Shown: positions 59,065 through 64,000 of the stretch, in pieces
Numbering within the stretch: the stretch's first letter is position 1
Layout of the letters: the number at the start of each line of letters is the position of its first letter
NCBI RefSeq assembly: GCF_024436415.1
Contig: NZ_JAFMZQ010000001.1
Location: 434,001-498,000, forward strand
Direction: 5' to 3'
DNA length: 64,000 nucleotides
DNA from: Pedobacter deserti
GTDB taxonomy: Bacteria; Bacteroidota; Bacteroidia; Sphingobacteriales; Sphingobacteriaceae
The notes under the pieces: generated by a model
Database searches by the model: none
The model's input: only the letters and a program-made list of their open reading frames with translations
What the model was told of the DNA's origin: nothing
Made by a program: the position numbers and the translations under genes

Positions 59065-59628
59065 CTATACAGTCATGATATCCTTTTCTTTCGCCTCGGC
59101 GTGCTTGTCGACCTTAACGATATAGGCATCCGTGATCTTTTGTACCTCTGCCTCGCCGGTTTTGATCTCATCGTCCGAAACGCTTTCACCTTTCAGGCGC
59201 TTGATCTTTTCGTTCGCATCCTTGCGGATATTACGAACCGTGATCCGGCCACGCTCGGCTTCTTCCTTTACCTTTTTAACAAGTTCCCTTCTGCGCTCTT
59301 CCGTAAGCGGCGGCACCACCAATCTGATCACCACACCATCGTTCTGCGGATTGATGCCGATATTGGCCTCCATGATCGCACGCTCGATCGGTACGAGCAA
59401 CTGCTTTTCCCATGGCTGCAGGATCAGGGTACGCGCATCCGGCGTATTGATGCTGGCCACCTGGTTCAGCGGTGTCGCATTGCCATAATAATCAACCATG
59501 ATACCGTCAAGCATTCCCGCAGAAGCTTTTCCGGCCCGGATCTTAGTCAGCTCAGCCTCGCAATGCAGGATAGCCTTGTCCATCGAAGCCTGCGCGTCCT
59601 GTAACTGTTTTTTTATAAGGTCATTCAT
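59065..59628 (-). CDS. frr: ribosome recycling factor
   Basis: 187 residues from the ATG at 59628. Splits post-termination ribosomes with EF-G. Three-helix-bundle segments are present: LTKIRAGKASAGMLDGI, VASINTPDARTLILQPWEK and RRRELVKKVKEEAERGRITVRNIRKDA. The length is normal. The in-frame ATG six codons upstream is possible but adds a non-conserved stretch. Second in pyrH-frr, 28 bp after pyrH. Confidence 0.95.
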   Translation of the reverse strand: MNDLIKKQLQDAQASMDKAILHCEAELTKIRAGKASAGMLDGIMVDYYGNATPLNQVASINTPDARTLILQPWEKQLLVPIERAIMEANIGINPQNDGVVIRLVVPPLTEERRRELVKKVKEEAERGRITVRNIRKDANEKIKRLKGESVSDDEIKTGEAEVQKITDAYIVKVDKHAEAKEKDIMTV

Positions 59629-59656
59629 ATATCGTGTTATTATCAATAAAATCCAA

Positions 59657-60364
59657 CTATCCTTTCACCAGTGTACCAATAGCTTCACCTTTGGCAATCT
59701 TCATAAAATTGCCGGTTTTGTTCATATCAAACACGATGATCGGAAGCTTGTTTTCCTCGCAAAGCGTGAATGCAGTCATATCCATAACATTCAGGCCTTT
59801 AGCATATACCTCTTTGAAGCTGATCTCATCGTATCTTGTTGCCGTAAGGTCTTTCTCAGGATCAGCAGTATAGATCCCGTCTACACGCGTACCTTTTAAT
59901 ACCACATCCGCCTTAATTTCAATAGCCCGTAAAGCAGCCGCAGAATCTGTGGTGAAATAAGGGTTACCGGTACCCGCACCAAAGATCACCACACGACCTT
60001 TTTCGAGGTGCCGCACGGCACGGCGCCGAATAAATGGTTCACAGATCTGCTCCATTTTTATAGCCGTAAGCAACCTGGTTTTCAGGCCAACTTTTTCCAA
60101 CGCATCCTGAAGCGCCATGCTGTTTATTACCGTAGCCAGCATTCCCATATAATCGGCCTGCGCCCGGTCCATACCCGACTTCTCCGCACTTAAACCCCTG
60201 AAAATATTACCGCCGCCAATGACGATAGCAATCTGCAAACCTTGATCGTGTACAGCTTTGATGTCTTCAGCATACTGCCTTACCATCTCATTATCAATAC
60301 CATATTGCTTTTCGCCCATCAGCGATTCGCCGCTGAGTTTAAGGAGGATCCGTTTATATTTCAT
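59657..60364 (-). CDS. pyrH: uridylate kinase
   Basis: 235 residues, hexameric amino-acid-kinase fold. Phosphorylates UMP to UDP in pyrimidine synthesis. [14 protein letters not shown] opens the ATP site; [10 protein letters not shown] is the glycine-rich UMP loop; [14 protein letters not shown] and [20 protein letters not shown] are the other signatures. First in pyrH-frr-ABC. A perfect -7 element ends 5 nt before the ATG, so its mRNA should be leaderless, like hisS and mutY. Confidence 0.95.
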   Translation of the reverse strand: MKYKRILLKLSGESLMGEKQYGIDNEMVRQYAEDIKAVHDQGLQIAIVIGGGNIFRGLSAEKSGMDRAQADYMGMLATVINSMALQDALEKVGLKTRLLTAIKMEQICEPFIRRRAVRHLEKGRVVIFGAGTGNPYFTTDSAAALRAIEIKADVVLKGTRVDGIYTADPEKDLTATRYDEISFKEVYAKGLNVMDMTAFTLCEENKLPIIVFDMNKTGNFMKIAKGEAIGTLVKG

Positions 60365-60369
60365 GGCCT

Positions 60370-60377
60370 CAAAAATA
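60370..60377 (-). promoter_or_regulatory. pyrH -7 element directly at the start codon
   Basis: TATTTTTG on the minus strand ends 5 nt before the pyrH ATG. The same octamer stands at hisS and mutY. The upstream region is T-rich because of the tsf terminator; no TTTG is seen. Confidence 0.5.
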
Positions 60378-60389
60378 GGAAAAAAACCA

Positions 60390-60417
60390 TAAAAAAAGCC
60401 CCCTGACTCAGGAGGCT
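60390..60417 (-). terminator. terminator of tsf
   Basis: AGCCCCCT (60397-60404) pairs with AGGAGGCT (60410-60417) with one G-U pair and a 5-nt loop. Seven T residues follow on the minus strand. It closes the rplM-rpsI-rpsB-tsf operon and lies just before the pyrH promoter. Confidence 0.85.
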
Positions 60418-60439
60418 CTTAAAAGTATTGTCAAATTGA

Positions 60440-61276
60440 CTACGCGCCCAATTGAACACGCTTAAATGAAGTCACGGTAAGACCGCTTGCAGTATCATTT
60501 AAGAATTTACGTACATCTTTAGAAGAATCCTTCACAAACTCCTGGTTCAGCAAGGTGCTGTCTTTGTAAAACTTGTTCAGTTTACCTGCAGCGATCTTCT
60601 CAACCATTTCCTCAGGCTTACCTTCCGCACGGATCTGCTCTTTTGCGATCTCGGTCTCACGCTCAATTGTTGTTGCATCAACATCAGCTTTGTCGAGCGC
60701 CACAGGATTCATAGCAGCGATCTGCATAGCCACATCCTTACCAGCTTCTTCAACACCTTCGCCTGCCTGGTTAAGCGCAACAAGTACACCTAAACGGTAG
60801 TTACCGTGGATATAAGGAACAACTTTCTCACCGGTTACGGTCTCAAACTTAGAGATACCGATCTTCTCGCCGATCTTACCAGTGTTGTCAACAATTACAT
60901 CAGCAACTTTCTGTCCGTCCAGCTCCAAAGCAAGCAGTTCTTCCAGGGAAGCAGGGTTCTGCTCGATAGCCAGGTCTGCAAATTTATTTCCCAATGCTAC
61001 GAAGTCAGCGTTCTTAGCTACGAAGTCAGTTTCGCAGTTCAGCTCAATCACCACACCACGCTTACCATCAGCAGTAGCTTTAGCAATAACCACACCTTCG
61101 TTCGATTCGCGATCCTGACGGCTCGCAGCTACTTTAGCACCTTTTTTACGCAAATAATCAACGGCAGCCTCAAAGTCACCGTTAGCCTCAGTTAGTGCTT
61201 TTTTGCAGTCCATCATACCTGCACCAGTTTGCTGGCGCAATTTATTTACATCTGCAGCAGTAATTTGTACTGACAT
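60440..61276 (-). CDS. tsf: elongation factor Ts
   Basis: 278 residues. Nucleotide exchange factor for EF-Tu. The N-terminal UBA-like domain (LRQQTGAGMMDCKKALTEANG) is followed by the TDFVAKN core motif and two dimerisation-type subdomains, ending in SFKRVQLGA. The normal length is about 280. It follows rpsB after a 97-bp gap containing a long hairpin, and has AAAGGA 8 nt before the ATG. Confidence 0.95.
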   Translation of the reverse strand: MSVQITAADVNKLRQQTGAGMMDCKKALTEANGDFEAAVDYLRKKGAKVAASRQDRESNEGVVIAKATADGKRGVVIELNCETDFVAKNADFVALGNKFADLAIEQNPASLEELLALELDGQKVADVIVDNTGKIGEKIGISKFETVTGEKVVPYIHGNYRLGVLVALNQAGEGVEEAGKDVAMQIAAMNPVALDKADVDATTIERETEIAKEQIRAEGKPEEMVEKIAAGKLNKFYKDSTLLNQEFVKDSSKDVRKFLNDTASGLTVTSFKRVQLGA

Positions 61277-61302
61277 CTTTAGTTTCCTTTATTTTATGAG
61301 TT

Positions 61303-61361
61303 AAAAATTATGGGCTGTATAATGCGGTGGTCTTCTGTCCTCCAACACATCATACAACCCA
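61303..61361 (-). terminator. 14-bp hairpin between rpsB and tsf (attenuator candidate)
   Basis: On the minus strand the arms at 61348-61361 and 61311-61324 pair in all 14 positions (two G-U). The 23-nt loop can pair further (GGAGG/CCACC). AATTTTT follows. It could stop part of the transcription between rpsB and tsf. Confidence 0.6.
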
Positions 61362-61373
61362 AATTAAATTATA

Positions 61374-62198
61374 TTAAGCTTCCTCAGCTGAGCCTTCTTC
61401 GCTCTCAGCCTGAACTTTTTGTCTTCTTGAACCCGGAGCAGCAACTTCAGGAGCATCAGCAGCAGCCTTAGCCGCTACAGCTTCTTTTTCTGCTTCTTCG
61501 TCTTTTTCACGCTTACGCTCATCCAAACCTTCTTCGATAGCCTTAACAATGATGTCAGTGATCAAAGAGATTGATTTAGTTGCATCATCGTTTGCCGGAA
61601 TCGGGAAGTCGATGTTTGAAGGGTCAGAGTTGGTATCCACCATTGCAAAGGTAGGGATGTTCAGCTTCAACGCCTCGCTAACCGCGATATGCTCTTTCTT
61701 CACGTCGATCAGGAAAATTGCAGCTGGCAAACGGTTCAGGTCAGCAATACCGCCCAATAAGTTTTCCAGTTTAATACGCTCACGCTGAATCATTAAACGC
61801 TCCTTCTTAGAAAGGATAGAGTAAGTTCCGTCTTTAGTCATCTTGTCGATGTTAGCCATCTTCTTGATCGACTTGCGTACCGTTGCAAAATTGGTCAACA
61901 TACCACCCAACCAACGCTCGGTTACGTAAGGCATGTTTACTTTTTTAGCCTGATCAGCTACGATTTCTTTAGCCTGTTTTTTAGTAGCCACAAAAAGGAT
62001 CTTACGGCCAGATTTTACAATCTGCTTGATCGCTGTAGCAGCTTCTTCAGTTTTGGTTAAAGTTTTATTTAAATCGATAATGTGGATTCCGTTGCGCTCC
62101 ATGAAAATGTAAGGCGCCATTTTTGGATTCCATTTACGGGTAAGGTGACCAAAGTGTACACCTGCATCCAATAAGTCTTGATATGTAGTTCTTGCCAT
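61374..62198 (-). CDS. rpsB: 30S ribosomal protein S2
   Basis: 274 residues. YQDLLDAGVHFGHLTRKWNPKMAPYIF opens the conserved core, RWLGGMLTNF and PAAIFLIDVKKEHIAVSEA follow. The C-terminal tail beyond 235 is acidic and Ala/Glu-rich (EEGSAEEA) and is longer than in E. coli. AAGGAG lies 8 nt before the ATG, a rare Shine-Dalgarno for this phylum. Third gene of rplM-rpsI-rpsB-tsf. Confidence 0.96.
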   Translation of the reverse strand: MARTTYQDLLDAGVHFGHLTRKWNPKMAPYIFMERNGIHIIDLNKTLTKTEEAATAIKQIVKSGRKILFVATKKQAKEIVADQAKKVNMPYVTERWLGGMLTNFATVRKSIKKMANIDKMTKDGTYSILSKKERLMIQRERIKLENLLGGIADLNRLPAAIFLIDVKKEHIAVSEALKLNIPTFAMVDTNSDPSNIDFPIPANDDATKSISLITDIIVKAIEEGLDERKREKDEEAEKEAVAAKAAADAPEVAAPGSRRQKVQAESEEGSAEEA

Positions 62199-62206
62199 TG
62201 TTTTGT

Positions 62207-62212
62207 CTCCTT
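62207..62212 (-). promoter_or_regulatory. Shine-Dalgarno sequence of rpsB
   Basis: AAGGAG on the minus strand, 8 nt before the rpsB ATG. Together with infB it is one of few strong Shine-Dalgarno sites in the window. Confidence 0.6.
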
Positions 62213-62216
62213 AAGA

Positions 62217-62603
62217 TTAACGTTTACTGAATTGGAATTTCTTACGTGCTTTTTTACGTCCTGGTTTCTTACGTTCCACCATACGCATGTCGCGGGTCAT
62301 GATACCCTTAGCACGCAATGCCGACTTCTTATCAGCATCTAATTCAACGATAGCCTTAGCGATAGCCAAACGAACAGCTTCTGCCTGACCTTTAACACCG
62401 CCACCTGCAACGTTTACCTGAACATCATACTGACCGATCACTTCGGCCACTTCAAACGACTGGTTTACGATATATTGCAAAGGCAGGGTAGGGAAATATT
62501 CTTTATGGTCTTTACCGTTTACGGTAATGGTGCCATTGCCATCTTTTAGATAGATACGTGCAACAGCAGTTTTTCTTCTTCCTGAAGTATTTGTTACTGA
62601 CAT
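62217..62603 (-). CDS. rpsI: 30S ribosomal protein S9
   Basis: 128 residues. SGRRKTAVARIYL at the N-terminus, GGGVKGQAEAVRLAIAKAI in the centre and the C-terminal RKKPGRKKARKKFQFSKR, whose last Arg contacts the P-site tRNA. The length is normal. It starts 10 bp after the rplM stop in the usual L13-S9 pair. Confidence 0.97.
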   Translation of the reverse strand: MSVTNTSGRRKTAVARIYLKDGNGTITVNGKDHKEYFPTLPLQYIVNQSFEVAEVIGQYDVQVNVAGGGVKGQAEAVRLAIAKAIVELDADKKSALRAKGIMTRDMRMVERKKPGRKKARKKFQFSKR

Positions 62604-62613
62604 TTCTTCTTAA

Positions 62614-63057
62614 TTAAAGTGTAATGGTTTTAGGTGATTGTGCTGCATGAGGATGCTCTGAACCTGCATAAACATAAAGGTTGGTGAATAATTTTGCACC
62701 AAGTTTAGTTTTAGGAAGCATACCGCGTACCGCTTTCTCGATAACACGCTTAGGGTGTTTAGCCATTAACTCCTTAGGAGAAATGAAGCGCTGACCGCCC
62801 GGATAGCCGGTATAAGAAGTGTAAACCTTATCGGAGAACTTACTTCCGGTCAATTTAACCTTGTCTGCATTAATAACGATCACATTATCGCCGCAGTCTA
62901 CGTGTGGGGTGTACTCAGGCTTGTTTTTACCACGGATGATCATAGCGATCTTCGATGACAAGCGCCCCAAAATCTCGCCTTCAGCATCCACAACAACCCA
63001 CTGTTTGTTAACAGTTTTTGCATTGGCAGAGACAGTTTTGTAACTTAACGTATTCAC
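62614..63057 (-). CDS. rplM: 50S ribosomal protein L13
   Basis: 147 residues from a GTG start at 63057. KQWVVVDAEGEILGRLSSKIA, the DNVIVINADKVKLTGSK block and AVRGMLPKTKLG are conserved in L13. First gene of rplM-rpsI-rpsB-tsf, behind a full consensus promoter and a leader of about 50 nt. The leader starts with a CCCC/GGGG hairpin and may be an autoregulatory site, as described for ribosomal-protein leaders in this phylum. Confidence 0.96.
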   Translation of the reverse strand: MNTLSYKTVSANAKTVNKQWVVVDAEGEILGRLSSKIAMIIRGKNKPEYTPHVDCGDNVIVINADKVKLTGSKFSDKVYTSYTGYPGGQRFISPKELMAKHPKRVIEKAVRGMLPKTKLGAKLFTNLYVYAGSEHPHAAQSPKTITL

Positions 63058-63091
63058 TTGCTTGTATTTAATTTGTTAAACAATTATTCAT

Positions 63092-63107
63092 TCCCCGCTT
63101 TTTTGGG
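63092..63107 (-). promoter_or_regulatory. rplM leader hairpin (ribosomal-protein leader candidate)
   Basis: On the minus strand CCCC, an 8-nt A-rich loop and GGGG form a short stem right at the expected 5' end of the transcript. A palindrome TTGTTTAACAA follows near 63073-63083. Position and shape fit an L13 autoregulatory leader, but I cannot test the consensus. Confidence 0.4.
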
Positions 63108-63112
63108 GACTG

Positions 63113-63143
63113 CAAAGATAGCGCAAAATATCTAATTAACAAA
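63113..63143 (-). promoter_or_regulatory. consensus promoter of rplM-rpsI-rpsB-tsf
   Basis: On the minus strand TTTG (63140-63143), a 19-bp spacer and TATCTTTG (63113-63120). The -33 element overlaps the 3' end of the upstream gene. Transcription should start near 63107. Confidence 0.8.
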
Positions 63144-63929
63144 TAGTTTGTTTAGAAATTCTGCCATCTTCACAGGCGAATCGGTATTCAGGTAATCGAC
63201 CCCAATTTCCATAAACGCCCGCCAGCAATCCGGGGTATCCGGGTTGCCCCAAAACCGGACGGGCTTTCCCAACGCATGGACATTGCGCACATAAGCCGCA
63301 AGCTTCTCGCGGTCGGCATCGGCAAGACGCCCTACGCCATCCCATGCGGAAAACTGCTGAAAGGCGGTACTGTAAAAAGCCACACGTTTCAGCTGCTCTG
63401 CAGTATACGGGGTGCTTAAGCGTCCGTCAAAAAAGAAAATCGGGTCATAGTCGCCCCACCGTTCCGGAGCAGGTGTAGCGCCGCTCAGCACAATACGCAC
63501 CGCATCCGGATTATTATTTACGTCGAAGTACTTCCGGTAAGGCTTCAGTTTAGCCTCCAGCACTTTTAATGCCGTAGTGCCCGGCGTTTTAAAATCGATC
63601 ATGAACTGGAGACTGCCCCCGTTTTTATATGGCTTTCCGCCGTTTGCCCTGATCATGTCGAGCAAAGGGTTGATATAAAGCCGTTCTATAGTACCTGCGG
63701 TATCGATCTCATTCCTTTCATGCGCAACATAAAGCTGCCCGCCAACCTCAAACACGTCGATCTCCATAGAAGCAAAACGGCTTTCATAGGCCAGATGAAA
63801 GGGTCTCGGCTGCAAGTAATCATTATGTGAATGCGCATTTTTGTTTGCCGTGTACTTCTGGGCGCGGACCAGCGAAATGCTTAAGCCTGCAATAAGCAGG
63901 CTTAAGCCGAATATGTGTTTTATATTCAT
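63132..63929 (-). CDS. secreted PLC/GDPD-like phosphodiesterase
   Basis: 265 residues. Signal peptide MNIKHIFGLSLLIAGLSISLVRAQ, then a TIM-barrel of the PI-PLC-like phosphodiesterase superfamily. Active-site residues visible are His33/His35 in NAHSHNDYL, the metal ligands Glu56 and Asp58 in SMEIDVFEV, and the second His70 in YVAHE. The ending GVDYLNTDSPVKMAEFL corresponds to the last strand. It probably cleaves glycerophosphodiesters or phosphoinositol-type lipids outside the cytoplasm. It lies upstream of rplM on the same strand and carries the rplM -33 element in its last codons. The 71 bp to its right (63930-64000) hold nothing I can support. Confidence 0.82.
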   Translation of the reverse strand: MNIKHIFGLSLLIAGLSISLVRAQKYTANKNAHSHNDYLQPRPFHLAYESRFASMEIDVFEVGGQLYVAHERNEIDTAGTIERLYINPLLDMIRANGGKPYKNGGSLQFMIDFKTPGTTALKVLEAKLKPYRKYFDVNNNPDAVRIVLSGATPAPERWGDYDPIFFFDGRLSTPYTAEQLKRVAFYSTAFQQFSAWDGVGRLADADREKLAAYVRNVHALGKPVRFWGNPDTPDCWRAFMEIGVDYLNTDSPVKMAEFLNKLFVN

Positions 63930-64000
63930 CCTCTAATATATTGTAAACTCGGTAATCAAGCTAGGGCTGAAACCACACTTTCGTATTGTGTGTCGGCATT

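Noticed and set aside
1..64000. CRISPR arrays, tRNA or rRNA genes, transposons
   Set aside because: No regularly spaced direct repeats, no cloverleaf-type sequence and no transposase or IS ends were seen on reading through both strands.

Overview
The window is chromosomal DNA of a Bacteroidota bacterium, most likely Sphingobacteriaceae (Pedobacter/Mucilaginibacter-like). Signs of this are recurrent promoters of the Bacteroidota type (TTTG, 18-21 bp, TAnnTTTG), few Shine-Dalgarno sequences, a TonB-dependent receptor, a DUF4270 lipoprotein, a lone N-terminal half of a glycogen synthase, and the HU / TPR / 29-residue basic peptide / RNase G gene order. The family assignment is inference. I see no rRNA, tRNA, CRISPR array, insertion sequence, integrase or prophage.

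Layout. 1-17 kb is mostly housekeeping and small accessory genes: a truncated alpha/beta hydrolase, a stand-alone receiver protein, hisS, pyruvate dehydrogenase E1alpha and E2, an NlpC/P60 hydrolase, a Prc-type protease, a TPR protein, a CREST-type membrane protein, fumC with a lipoprotein partner, a class C beta-lactamase-fold hydrolase, then ridA-eamA-recG. At 17-19.6 kb are a highly expressed-looking OmpA protein and the MeaB GTPase. From 19.6 to 29.9 kb runs a co-directional cluster of nine glycosyltransferases around an MsbA-like ABC exporter. A tenth glycosyltransferase faces it and sits directly behind infB.

30-36 kb carries rimP-nusA-infB behind a consensus promoter with a terminator-like hairpin in the leader, and an 11-bp tandem repeat just upstream. 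36-44 kb holds a PF04020-type membrane protein, an acyl-CoA dehydrogenase, rng, a 29-codon basic peptide gene, a TPR protein, HU, mutY-ssb and glmS. 44-52 kb holds DUF4270 and the half glycogen synthase, divergent panC-panD-radA, and a carB without its allosteric domain.

52.5-57.3 kb is a vitamin locus. A lipoprotein, a PnuC-family permease and a NadR-like kinase come first, then a TPP riboswitch, a TonB-dependent receptor and a ThiE-like enzyme. 57-64 kb is a translation block: ABC exporter, frr, pyrH, tsf, rpsB, rpsI, rplM, then a secreted PLC-like phosphodiesterase.

How the parts work together. The glycosyltransferase/MsbA cluster probably assembles and flips one lipid-linked cell-surface glycan. 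The TPP-riboswitch locus probably imports and salvages thiamine or a related nucleoside. The two translation blocks carry several RNA hairpins that could set gene dosage. The genome is tightly packed: six convergent gene pairs have at most 7 bp between their ends, and eight genes start with TTG or GTG.
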